Source: Bacillota bacterium (GTDB taxonomy: Bacteria; Bacillota; Desulfitobacteriia; Desulfitobacteriales; Desulfitobacteriaceae). From it: a stretch of DNA of 15,800 nt. Below, piece after piece: positions 7,069 through 14,507 of the stretch (positions are counted from its first letter, which is position 1; each line of letters begins with the position of its first letter). The translations under genes were made by a program, and so were the position numbers. The notes below the pieces were generated by a model. It ran no database searches and was not told where the DNA came from. It was given only the letters and a program-made list of their open reading frames with translations. The stretch is taken from positions 1 through 15,800 of the forward strand of contig JAEWCM010000190.1 in the NCBI GenBank assembly GCA_023390635.1, written 5' to 3'.

Positions 7069-7096
7069 TCAAAGGGTGAGTTCTTGATCATTTTTT
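7066..7096 (+). terminator. Intrinsic terminator built on the permease stop codon, inside the convergent gene
   Basis: TGATCAA (7066-7072) and TTGATCA (7084-7090) form a 7-bp stem with an 11-base loop, followed at once by six T (7091-7096) on the + strand. The 5' arm starts with the TGA stop of the second permease; the rest lies inside the last codons of the minus-strand exporter. There is no T-tract on the minus side, so it should act only on the + operon. The stem is AT-rich and short, so efficiency is uncertain. Confidence 0.6.
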
Positions 7097-8916
7097 GTCT
7101 GATTGTGATATAGCTTAAAATAGTAACCTTTGCTCTCCATTAATTCCCCATGAGTACCTTTTTCGATAATTTTCCCTTGATCCATTACCATAATCATATC
7201 CGCATCCCTAATGGTGGAAAGACGGTGAGCAATAATTAAGCAGGTCCGGTCATGCATAAGTTTGGCCATCGCTGCCTGGATTTTCATCTCGGTGCGCGTA
7301 TCCACATTGCTGGTGGCTTCATCAAGAATAAGAATGGGAGGATCAGCCAATACGGCCCGAGCAATCGCCAACAACTGCCTCTGCCCTTCACTGAGATTTT
7401 CTCCGTTCTCTGTCAAGACCGTATCATATCCCCTCTCCAGCTTACGGATAAAGGCATCGGCGTTGGCAAACCGGGCGGCCTCGATTACCTTATCATCACT
7501 GGCTTCCAACCTTCCATACCGGATATTTTCTCTGATTGTCCCCGTAAAGAGATAGGTATCCTGCAATACCATGCCGAAAGTACGGCGCAAGCTATCCATT
7601 GTATAGCTGCGAATATCCTTGCCGTCAATCAGAATTTCACCTGAATCCACATCATAAAAACGGGTCACTAAATTAGCCAGAGTGGTTTTCCCTGATCCTG
7701 TAGCTCCCACCAAAGCGATAGTTTGCCCTCCTCCGGCCTGAAAGCTGACTTTTTTTAAAACAGGAACACCAGGCCGGTAAGAAAAGGAAACTTCCTTAAA
7801 CTCTAATTTTCCCCTGGAATACTTCAGCACTTGTGCCTCTTTTATATCTTCCTTTTCTCCAGGATGATCCAGTAATTCAAAAATCCGCTCTGCACCTGCA
7901 ACTGCTGTCTGCAAAGTATTGAATATATTAGCCACTTCATTGAGCGGACGGGAAAACTGTTTAGAGTAACTCAGAAAGCTGGCTACCGTTCCCACAGTAA
8001 TCATATCCCGTACCGCCATCATTCCGCCTACACCGGCCACGGTAGCAAAACCGATATTGCTGATAATATTCATCATGGGCATCAAATAACCGGACCAAAT
8101 CTGGGCTTTGAGTCCGACCTGCCATAATTCCTTGTTAATCCCCTCAAAATCTTTGATCATCTTCTCTTCCTGATTAAAAGCTTTGACTGCCTGTAAACCG
8201 GAAATACTCTCTTCGATTTTGCCATTAAGCCGCCCCAGGGCATTTTGCTGTTCCTTAAACAACACCTGGGTCTTCCCTGCTATGGTGCGGGTCAGTACCG
8301 CCACCAGAGGCACCGTCACTAAGCTGGCAATGGCTAATAAAGGATTCAGAATCATCATCATCGCAAATGACCCGATAATCCCAATTCCATCCGACATCAA
8401 CGTCACTGTCGATTGGGATAGAGTCGTACTGATATTATCAATATCGTTGGTAAACCGGCTCATCAAGTCACCATGGGAATTTTGATCAAAAAAACGGACG
8501 GACAATTTTTGCAGCCTGGCGAACATCGCAGCACGCAACCGTTTAACAATGCTTTGGGATACTCGGGCCATCAAAAAGTTTTCACCTAATGTTAATATTC
8601 CATCCAAAACATAGACCGTGAGAAGAACAATTAACAAGATATGTAGAAAAGAAAAGTCTATCCCCCCCTGTCCACCGGCCATCAAATCAATGGTTCGTCC
8701 GATCAGATAGGGTATGGCCAGCATCAGCAGTGAATCAACTGCTACCAATCCGAAAATGAGGAGCAACATTCCTTTTTCATTCCCAAAATATTGCCATAGA
8801 CGGCGCAAAGTATCTTTCCCATGTTTGGGTTTTTCCTTTTTCCGCCCATAGGGCCCTCTGGCCGAAGTGCGAACGGGCATAATATAAAGAGAGTCTCCGG
8901 ACTTCTTCTCCGCCAT
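7069..8916 (-). CDS. Heterodimeric ABC exporter subunit with catalytically complete ATPase (BmrD/TM288-like)
   Basis: A 615-residue half-transporter: a basic N-terminal tail, a six-helix exporter membrane domain (about residues 45-345) and a C-terminal ATPase. Motifs are Walker A GATGSGKT (404-411), Q-loop Gln 452, signature LSEGQ (508-512), Walker B ILILDE with catalytic Glu 533, and switch His 564 (IIAHRLSTI). Its complete Walker B and His, with LSEGQ in place of LSGGQ, are what is expected of the TM288/BmrD-type partner in exporters having one degenerate ATP site. The frame is open to a TTG at 8937, but AAAGGAGGAGG lies inside that extension just before ATG 8916, so that ATG is the start; only one base separates it from the upstream stop. 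Such exporters move drugs, lipids or peptides; the substrate is not readable. Confidence 0.92.
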   Translation of the reverse strand: MAEKKSGDSLYIMPVRTSARGPYGRKKEKPKHGKDTLRRLWQYFGNEKGMLLLIFGLVAVDSLLMLAIPYLIGRTIDLMAGGQGGIDFSFLHILLIVLLTVYVLDGILTLGENFLMARVSQSIVKRLRAAMFARLQKLSVRFFDQNSHGDLMSRFTNDIDNISTTLSQSTVTLMSDGIGIIGSFAMMMILNPLLAIASLVTVPLVAVLTRTIAGKTQVLFKEQQNALGRLNGKIEESISGLQAVKAFNQEEKMIKDFEGINKELWQVGLKAQIWSGYLMPMMNIISNIGFATVAGVGGMMAVRDMITVGTVASFLSYSKQFSRPLNEVANIFNTLQTAVAGAERIFELLDHPGEKEDIKEAQVLKYSRGKLEFKEVSFSYRPGVPVLKKVSFQAGGGQTIALVGATGSGKTTLANLVTRFYDVDSGEILIDGKDIRSYTMDSLRRTFGMVLQDTYLFTGTIRENIRYGRLEASDDKVIEAARFANADAFIRKLERGYDTVLTENGENLSEGQRQLLAIARAVLADPPILILDEATSNVDTRTEMKIQAAMAKLMHDRTCLIIAHRLSTIRDADMIMVMDQGKIIEKGTHGELMESKGYYFKLYHNQTKNDQELTL

Positions 8917-8917
8917 A

Positions 8918-10669
8918 TTACCCCTCCTCCTTTCCAAATTGGGAAAGGTAGATTTCCTGATATACCGGGCAATTTTTCAGAAGGTGTCCATGAGTTCCCT
9001 GCCCGCAAAGTTCTCCATTATCCAGAACTAAAATCCAATCTGCTTTCAGTACTGCCGCAATCCGCTGCGTTACGATGATCTGAAGTGAATCGATGCAGTG
9101 TTCGCTGATTCCTCTCATAATTTCTTCTTCGGTAATGGAATCCACGGCGCTGGTGCAATCATCCAGTATAAGAACGGAGGGCTTTTTTACCAAGGCCCGG
9201 GCAATCGAAATGCGCTGCTTCTGCCCTCCCGAAAGATTGACTCCACCCTGGCCTAACAGGGTATCATACTGTTCGGGAAACGCCATTATGAATTCATGGG
9301 CTTGGGCGGCTTTAGCTGCTTCTATGATATGTTCAAAATCGGCATTCTCGCCGCCCCAACGAAGATTTTCTAAGATCGTACCTGTAAATAGGGTCACCTT
9401 TTGCGGAACAATACCGATTTTCTCCCGCAACAACTTCGGGGGAATCGTTTGGGAATCCAGGCCGCTGAAAGATATCTTTCCCTTCGTAGGCTCATAAAAA
9501 CGGGGAATTAAATTAATCAAAGTAGTTTTTCCCGCACCCGTGCTGCCGATAACTCCCATCTTCATCCCTGGAGCACACTCAAAATTAATCTGCTTAAGGA
9601 CGGAATTTTGGGCATCGCCTTTGTAAGAAAAGCTCACATTGGCAAAGGAAATTCCCCAGCGTGCAGGCAGCATAACGCTGTCTTCTTTAGATAAGCTGCT
9701 CTGCTCCCATGGTTCAGCCTTCTCTTTCAAGGTCATTACCTCTCCAATCCGCTCTGCCGATACACGGGCCCTGACAAAAGTATTAAACACCCGGGAAATA
9801 ATCAAAAGCGAAGTAACAATTTGGGTCATGTAATTTGTAAAGGCAATAATTTTTCCGACCTCAATGGTCCCTAAATCAATGCGCCGGGCACCAAGCCAAA
9901 GTACTGCAATAATTCCCAGGTTAACGGTTAGGGCAATGGCCGGTGCAAAAAAAGAACTCACTTGCATTGTTTTTGTCTGAATATCTGCAACAGTCTTATT
10001 TTCTTCAGCAAAACGTTGCTCTTCATAGTCAAAACGGTGAAACGCCTTGATAACCCTGATCCCGGAAAGATATTCCCTCATCATGCCATTCAGACGGTCG
10101 ATTTCTTTCTGAACACGGCGAAACAGGGGAAAGCCGACATGGGTATTCAAATAAATCAAAATAACCACCAGAGCGACTACAGCAAGCAGAATCAAGCCCA
10201 TGCTCCTATCCAGAAGAAAGGCCATGATAATGCTGCCAAGACACATCAAAGGGGCTTTTACCGATATACGCATTGTGCTATTGGTAAAATTCTGAATCAG
10301 CGTCACATCATTCGTCAAACGGGTAATCAGAGAGGGGGTCTCGAGCCTTTCCGCCTCCTGATATGAGAGGCTTTGAATCTTACGGAACAAATCAAAACGC
10401 AGCTCTGCGCCGAAGCTCTGAGACACCCGATTGGAAATATTGTTACGCACCACAGCCCCCATAGCCCCAAAAACCGTCAGCCCCAGCATCATCGCTCCAA
10501 TCTTAAGCACATAATCCATGTTCCTGGTTTTAATTCCTACATCAACGATTTTGGACATGAGTGCCGGCTGAAGAAGGTCACAAGCAGTCTCAAAAGATAA
10601 GAAACACAGAGCAACCAAAAAGAGCTTATAATATTTTTTAATATATTTTTTTAAATACGCCACCTGCAT
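8918..10669 (-). CDS. Heterodimeric ABC exporter subunit with degenerate ATPase (BmrC/TM287-like)
   Basis: A 583-residue half-transporter with a six-helix membrane domain (about 15-300) and an ATPase domain. Walker A GSTGAGKT (375-382), Q-loop Gln 423 and signature LSGGQ (479-483) are normal. The catalytic Glu after Walker B is Asp 504 (LILDDCTSAVD) and the switch His is Gln 535 (IIVTQRIAAV). These two changes mark the non-catalytic subunit of TM287/288-type heterodimers; the partner directly downstream (one-base gap) supplies the active site. ATG 10669 has only a weak purine-rich site upstream (GAGAAAG). It follows the ketopantoate-reductase-family gene by 21 bases, so the three are probably co-transcribed. 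Confidence 0.92.
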   Translation of the reverse strand: MQVAYLKKYIKKYYKLFLVALCFLSFETACDLLQPALMSKIVDVGIKTRNMDYVLKIGAMMLGLTVFGAMGAVVRNNISNRVSQSFGAELRFDLFRKIQSLSYQEAERLETPSLITRLTNDVTLIQNFTNSTMRISVKAPLMCLGSIIMAFLLDRSMGLILLAVVALVVILIYLNTHVGFPLFRRVQKEIDRLNGMMREYLSGIRVIKAFHRFDYEEQRFAEENKTVADIQTKTMQVSSFFAPAIALTVNLGIIAVLWLGARRIDLGTIEVGKIIAFTNYMTQIVTSLLIISRVFNTFVRARVSAERIGEVMTLKEKAEPWEQSSLSKEDSVMLPARWGISFANVSFSYKGDAQNSVLKQINFECAPGMKMGVIGSTGAGKTTLINLIPRFYEPTKGKISFSGLDSQTIPPKLLREKIGIVPQKVTLFTGTILENLRWGGENADFEHIIEAAKAAQAHEFIMAFPEQYDTLLGQGGVNLSGGQKQRISIARALVKKPSVLILDDCTSAVDSITEEEIMRGISEHCIDSLQIIVTQRIAAVLKADWILVLDNGELCGQGTHGHLLKNCPVYQEIYLSQFGKEEG

Positions 10670-10690
10670 TCTGCTTTCTCAATATAAATT

Positions 10691-11608
10691 TCATCGATAC
10701 TGCTGTTCAAGCGTGCGAATCAACTTAAACAGGACCTCATTTACAGGGGTAGGCACACCATATCTTTTTCCCATCTCACAGACACTGCCTCCCAGCATTT
10801 CCACTTCTGTCTTGCGTCCTGCTTCAACGTCCTGCAGCATCGAAGTCTTATTTTCGGGACCCAAAGTGCGCAGGACCTGATAAAAATCATTAATCTGCTC
10901 CCTCTCTAAATGGATTCCCTGCTTCTGAGCCAAAGCGACCACTTCCATCATGGCCGATTCCATCAGCTCACCCGCTTCTTTTACTTTGAGGAAAATTCCA
11001 TAAGGGGCTTTTAGAACGGCAGAACACTGATTAATACCTACATTGATCATAAACTTGTACCAAAGAGTATCCATCATGTTCTCAGGAATGACATAAGGGA
11101 TCTGATATCGATCGAACACTTCCTTGACCGCCTTTACCTTGGAAGAGAATTTCCGGTTTTCCACCTCACCGAAATGAACCTGGCCGAAGTTCGAATACCT
11201 GACCTGATCTCCTTTTTTCAAAGCGTCAATGGCAATGCACATGGCATAAAGCATCTTTTCCATCCCATAAACACGTCCGATCATCTCTTCGCTGGAAATA
11301 CCATTAAGGAGAGACAGGATGAGGGTATCCGGACCTACATGCTTTCTGATATCGGTGATAGCCTGCTCCAATTGGTGAAATTTAACAGCGATAATCACCA
11401 GATCTGCCGGCTCACTCTCTTGATCCGGTGTAACGCAATTGAAGTTGTACAGCTTATTATTGACCCAGATTCCTTTGCTCAATCGCTCAACCCTTGCCTG
11501 ATCGGCAATAATTTTCACACACCTGGGATCCTGATCAGAAAATTTAGCAGCATAGGAAGCTCCAATTGCTCCTAAACCAATCAATGCGATATTCTTTATT
11601 TCTTTCAT
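10691..11608 (-). CDS. Ketopantoate reductase family (2-dehydropantoate 2-reductase, PanE/ApbA-like)
   Basis: A 305-residue NADPH-dependent oxidoreductase of the family that reduces 2-dehydropantoate to pantoate in pantothenate/CoA synthesis. The N-terminal Rossmann fold has GLGAIG (11-16). NGISSEEMIG follows at 102-111. The catalytic Lys is in WYKFMINVGIN (Lys 185), and the C-terminal SMLQD (256-260) and TEVE (267-270) segments carry conserved substrate-binding residues. The length is typical. Firmicutes often hold several paralogs with other 2-keto acid substrates, so true PanE activity is likely but not certain. It lies 60 bases after hydG with no clear terminator between, and 21 bases before the exporter genes; a joint function with either neighbour is not evident. 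Confidence 0.87.
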   Translation of the reverse strand: MKEIKNIALIGLGAIGASYAAKFSDQDPRCVKIIADQARVERLSKGIWVNNKLYNFNCVTPDQESEPADLVIIAVKFHQLEQAITDIRKHVGPDTLILSLLNGISSEEMIGRVYGMEKMLYAMCIAIDALKKGDQVRYSNFGQVHFGEVENRKFSSKVKAVKEVFDRYQIPYVIPENMMDTLWYKFMINVGINQCSAVLKAPYGIFLKVKEAGELMESAMMEVVALAQKQGIHLEREQINDFYQVLRTLGPENKTSMLQDVEAGRKTEVEMLGGSVCEMGKRYGVPTPVNEVLFKLIRTLEQQYR

Positions 11609-11668
11609 GAGTCCCCATTACTCCTATCTTTCTCGGTATGCTTATGAGCCGGTTTAACCAACTTAATA

Positions 11669-13087
11669 CTAGAAGCGAAAATCCCGCTTCCCTGCTTGCA
11701 TCGCGCCCAAATGCTCCGCTGTTTTCTCTCGGACCTTTTCATTTGGGATGTAGGCCAGCTCATGACTGATCACCTGTTCTCCTCTTTGCCGGGTCTCTGC
11801 CTCTGCATAATCCTCCAAATATTCTTTCAGTGTCATCAGCGCATTTGGGTGACAGCAGTTGGCAATTTGCCCCGTTTTCACCAGCTTCATAAAACGGTCT
11901 CCGGTCCGTCCTTCCCGGTAACAAGCCGTACAAAAACTGGGGATATACCCCAATTGCAGAAGCCAGTTCACCACCTCATCCAAAGTCCGGTTGTCATTCA
12001 CTTCAAACTGGGCTGAGCTGTCCTCTTCCTCTTCTTTTTTCACATAGCCGCCCACACTGGTACAGGAAGCACCGCTGATTTGTGAAACACCAAGCTTCAA
12101 TACCCTTTCTCTGGTTTCCATGGATTCACGGGTGGAAATGATCATCCCTGTATAAGGTACGGCAATCCGAATCACAGCTACAATTTTGGCAAAAATATCA
12201 TCGGAAACGCCATTGCTGAATTCATTAGGATCAATATCATCCGCCGGCCGGATACGGGGCACACTGATTGTATGAGGGCCAATTCCCATAGCCGCCTCCA
12301 GATGTTCGGCATGCATGAGCAGTCCGACAAAATCATAGCGGTACATATTCAGGCCAAATAATACGCCAAGACCTACATCCTCAATGCCGCCTTCCATTGC
12401 CCGGTCCATTGCCTCAGTATGGTATGCATAATTATGTTTAGGCCCGGTGGGATGGAGCAGCTCATAATTTTCCCTGTGGTAGGTCTCCTGAAAAAGAATA
12501 TAGGTACCGATTCCCGCCTCTTTCAGCTTTCGGTAATTTTCCACAGTGGTCGCTGCAATATTGACATTAACTCGGCGGATAGCCCCATTTTTATGTTTAA
12601 TCCCATAGATTGTTTTGATACTCTCCAAAACGTACTCTATCGGACTATTTGCCGGATCTTCTCCTGTTTCCAGAGCTAACCTTTTATGCCCCATATCCTG
12701 CAAAGCCGTCACTTCCTGGGCAATATCTTCCTGTGTCAGTTTTTTACGCACGATATGTTTATTCTTATAATGATAAGGGCAGTATACACAGCCATTCACA
12801 CAATAGTTGGAAAGATAGAGAGGAGCAAACATCACAATTCTGTTGCCATATAATCTCTCTTTGATCTCTTTCGCCAACCTATATATTTTTTCATTTTCTT
12901 CCGGGAGATCACATTCCAGTAAAACAGCGGCCTCCCGGTGGGTTAGCCCTTTACCGTCTCTTGCCCGTTCAATCAGCTGATTGATTAATGTTTGATTCCG
13001 CTTATTTTTTTGCCCATAATCTATGGTAGCCAGAATCTCCTCATGATTGATAAACTCTTCCGCTACTTTTGATTTACAATTATACAT
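11669..13087 (-). CDS. hydG: [FeFe]-hydrogenase H-cluster radical SAM maturase HydG
   Basis: HydG is a cytoplasmic radical SAM tyrosine lyase: it splits tyrosine to p-cresol and yields the CO and cyanide ligands of the hydrogenase active-site cluster. The 472-residue protein shows the radical SAM cluster motif CVNGCVYC (Cys 96, 100, 103, CX3CX2C) and the HydG-specific C-terminal auxiliary cluster motif CX2CX22C (Cys 386, 389, 412), which separates it from the relative ThiH. The segments RIVMFAPLYLSNYCVNG and GPHTISVPRIRPADDID are typical. The start ATG 13087 overlaps the end of the TM1266-like gene by eight bases, so translation is coupled. hydE, hydF and the hydrogenase are not in this window. 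Confidence 0.97.
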   Translation of the reverse strand: MYNCKSKVAEEFINHEEILATIDYGQKNKRNQTLINQLIERARDGKGLTHREAAVLLECDLPEENEKIYRLAKEIKERLYGNRIVMFAPLYLSNYCVNGCVYCPYHYKNKHIVRKKLTQEDIAQEVTALQDMGHKRLALETGEDPANSPIEYVLESIKTIYGIKHKNGAIRRVNVNIAATTVENYRKLKEAGIGTYILFQETYHRENYELLHPTGPKHNYAYHTEAMDRAMEGGIEDVGLGVLFGLNMYRYDFVGLLMHAEHLEAAMGIGPHTISVPRIRPADDIDPNEFSNGVSDDIFAKIVAVIRIAVPYTGMIISTRESMETRERVLKLGVSQISGASCTSVGGYVKKEEEEDSSAQFEVNDNRTLDEVVNWLLQLGYIPSFCTACYREGRTGDRFMKLVKTGQIANCCHPNALMTLKEYLEDYAEAETRQRGEQVISHELAYIPNEKVREKTAEHLGAMQAGKRDFRF

Positions 13088-13346
13088 GATCGTGGTCCTC
13101 TAAAACTTTAGAATAAACCGTTTTTGTGCTTACATGGGGCAGCATTCCCAGTTTCCCGGAAAGAGCGCTCACTACATCATTCGGCGCATCCAGTACAATG
13201 CTGATCACAGAAATCTGCCGTTTATGGTAAGGCACTCCCATGCGGCCAATAATATATTCTCCATACTCATGTAAAATGGCATTCAGCTTTTCTACCGCAT
13301 CTCTGTTCTCTACAATAATTCCAATGAGGGCAATCCTTGTTTCCAT
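13080..13346 (-). CDS. TM1266-type iron-only hydrogenase system putative regulator
   Basis: An 88-residue protein of the small ACT-like/NikR-C-terminal-like family often encoded next to hydrogenase maturation genes and annotated as a putative regulator. The conserved core runs RIALIGIIVENRDAVEKLN, then the family-typical GRMGVPY, then ISVISIVLDAPNDVVSALSGKLG and a final TVYSK. No DNA-binding domain is visible, so a regulatory role is only the family annotation. The frame is open to 13463, but that stretch is leader RNA containing a terminator hairpin; ATG 13346 has AAAGG nine bases upstream and gives the usual family length. The stop lies inside the start of hydG. Confidence 0.87.
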   Translation of the reverse strand: METRIALIGIIVENRDAVEKLNAILHEYGEYIIGRMGVPYHKRQISVISIVLDAPNDVVSALSGKLGMLPHVSTKTVYSKVLEDHDHV

Positions 13347-13600
13347 GCTATCCATCCTTTCACTCTCGACCAAATAATAAAAAAATCCTGCGCTCCAAGG
13401 CACAGGAAAGTCTATCTTCAGGGAAATATCAGTCTTTAATCTTCCAAATGGCTGAAATTTCATACATCATGACTGCTGTTCTCGCCTTCGCACTCGGGAC
13501 GGGCCCTCATATTCAGTACGATATTTTTTCTGTTCATGTGATAAATCCAAATCAAAGGATAGATATTTTCTGAATTCATTATTAACAACAGATTATGTGT
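13347..13600 (-). promoter_or_regulatory. Structured 5' leader of the hyd genes, candidate attenuator or riboswitch
   Basis: This is the larger part of a 320-base gap between the upstream methyltransferase and the TM1266-like gene. Read on the minus strand it holds an intrinsic terminator (13379-13406) 30-60 bases before the regulator start. Upstream, AAGGCGAGAACAG (13476-13488) can pair as AAGGC and ACAG with the GCCTT and CTGT of the terminator's 5' side and loop, which would block the terminator. Two tiny reading frames, 13460-13537 (25 codons) and 13429-13470 (13 codons, MMYEISAIWKIKD), lie in it but have weak ribosome sites. I found none of the conserved cores of T-box, SAM, cobalamin, FMN or c-di-GMP elements. 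Confidence 0.45.
13379..13406 (-). terminator. Intrinsic terminator in the hyd leader
   Basis: On the minus strand CCTGTGC (13406-13400) pairs with GCGCAGG (13393-13387), seven pairs including one G-U, around the six-base loop CTTGGA. ATTTTTTTATT follows. It lies upstream of a gene's start codon, about 260 bases from the nearest upstream stop, which favours attenuation over simple termination of the methyltransferase transcript. Confidence 0.7.
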
Positions 13601-13609
13601 AGTATAACA
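13601..13609 (-). promoter_or_regulatory. Candidate extended -10 promoter for the hyd transcript
   Basis: TGTTATACT on the minus strand is an extended -10 element (TGn plus TATACT, 5 of 6 to TATAAT). A TTGATA (13624-13619) is only 12 bases upstream, too close to serve as a normal -35. It would start a leader of about 250 nt. Tentative. Confidence 0.35.
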
Positions 13610-13666
13610 CTATTTATCTATCAAGGCCAGAATTTCATCCACCCTAAGTTCCAAATTTCCTGACCA

Positions 13667-14392
13667 TTAAGATGCCACGATGATCAAAGCTGCAGAATGT
13701 TCTGACTCAAAATCGTTTCCCATAAAGTCTCCATAAATTTGAATATGATGAAAACCTGCGCTTAGCAACAATTCTGTCAAGTTATCCTTTAAAACAGGAT
13801 AAAGGATTATTCGATTAACAAATTCTTTATCCTGCACAGTCAGAATACTTTTAAAAATAACGTTCCCGCTGGCTTCATCATAGGTATATTCCCGCTCAAA
13901 TTTTATTCCCTCCTTCTCATGACTGAGAAGAGGAAACTGCTCTGTCTTCCTGCGCAATACTTTAGCAAAATTAACAACTTGGAGTATAAGAGACCCTGAC
14001 CTTTCCATCAGGCCCTTGGCTCCGTTCAAGAAATCAACGATCTCTCTTTCATCTTTGAGGTGGGCGAGTGAGTTTCCGATACAAAAAATTAAATCATAAC
14101 GGTCAGACAGAGTTTTCCTCAGATCGAGCATATTTACTTGATAGGCTTTGATATCAATTTGACGGCTACGCGCTTTATTCCTCAGCGTTTCGATCATTTG
14201 CATATCCAGATCCACAGCAGTCATATCATAGCCCAGCCTGGCCAGTTCCAAACTGTAATTTCCGCTGCCGCAGGCTACATCCAGCAATCTTCGAGGCGGC
14301 TTCCCCGCCGTCTTTGTAATAAAATTCAACTGATTCTCTCTTACCGGGAAAAGAAAGTCATAATAATTAGCAAGTTCCTGATAAAAACCCAT
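13667..14392 (-). CDS. Small class I SAM-dependent methyltransferase
   Basis: A 241-residue methyltransferase: N-terminal FYQELANYYDFLFP cap, motif I LLDVACGSGNYS (from about residue 36), motif II AVDLD, a YDLIFCIGNSLAHL acidic/post-motif segment, and a C-terminal half with LLLSAGFHHIQIYGDF. This is the common small-molecule methyltransferase layout, and the substrate is unknown. ATG 14392 is nine bases after GGAG; an upstream in-frame ATG at 14407 sits too close to its own GGAG. Spacing suggests its own transcription unit with a promoter at 14433-14461. The stop TAA is followed in frame by 18 sense codons (see findings). It lies between glycerate kinase and the hyd genes without an obvious link to either. 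Confidence 0.88.
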   Translation of the reverse strand: MGFYQELANYYDFLFPVRENQLNFITKTAGKPPRRLLDVACGSGNYSLELARLGYDMTAVDLDMQMIETLRNKARSRQIDIKAYQVNMLDLRKTLSDRYDLIFCIGNSLAHLKDEREIVDFLNGAKGLMERSGSLILQVVNFAKVLRRKTEQFPLLSHEKEGIKFEREYTYDEASGNVIFKSILTVQDKEFVNRIILYPVLKDNLTELLLSAGFHHIQIYGDFMGNDFESEHSAALIIVAS

Positions 14393-14432
14393 AACTTCTA
14401 TCTCCATTCTCCAGACAGATGATTATGGTTAC

Positions 14433-14461
14433 AATATATCAAATTCTTTTCTAACAAGCAA
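14433..14461 (-). promoter_or_regulatory. Candidate vegetative promoter for the small methyltransferase
   Basis: On the minus strand TTGCTT (14461-14456) and TATATT (14438-14433) are separated by exactly 17 bases. The -10 matches the consensus at 5 of 6 positions, the -35 is weak (3 of 6). The start codon lies about 40 bases downstream. A perfect inverted repeat lies 15 bases upstream of the -35. Confidence 0.4.
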
Positions 14462-14476
14462 AACATGGGCCACTCT

Positions 14477-14500
14477 GTAATCTATTTATTAATAGATTAC
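14477..14500. repeat. Perfect 24-bp inverted repeat between glycerate kinase and methyltransferase genes
   Basis: GTAATCTATT (14477-14486) and AATAGATTAC (14491-14500) are exact reverse complements around the four-base spacer TATT. It lies eight bases after the glycerate kinase stop and just upstream of the candidate methyltransferase promoter. No T-tract follows on either strand, so it is not a canonical intrinsic terminator. An operator or an RNA-stabilising hairpin at the kinase 3' end is possible. Confidence 0.75.
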
Positions 14501-14507
14501 GATGCAA

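Noticed and set aside
7252..7644. 130-codon + strand open frame inside the minus-strand exporter gene
   Set aside because: It is antisense to a well-supported ABC ATPase domain with all motifs; no homology-like pattern and no ribosome site. The same holds for the long antisense frames at 9093-9497, 9962-10366, 11174-11575 and 15273-15626.
8917..8937. TTG 8937 as start of the exporter subunit
   Set aside because: The segment contains the AAAGGAGGAGG ribosome site for ATG 8916, and the extension would overlap the upstream gene.
11609..11668. Terminator between hydG and the reductase gene
   Set aside because: Only a very short GGTTAAACC dyad without a T-tract is present.
13347..13463. N-terminal extension of the TM1266-like protein to ATG 13463
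   Set aside because: The extra 39 codons cover the terminator hairpin and T-tract, have no family resemblance, and a good ribosome site precedes ATG 13346.
13347..13600. T-box or SAM riboswitch in the hyd leader
   Set aside because: No TGGNACCACG-type T-box sequence and no SAM-I core were found by eye, so I leave the class open.
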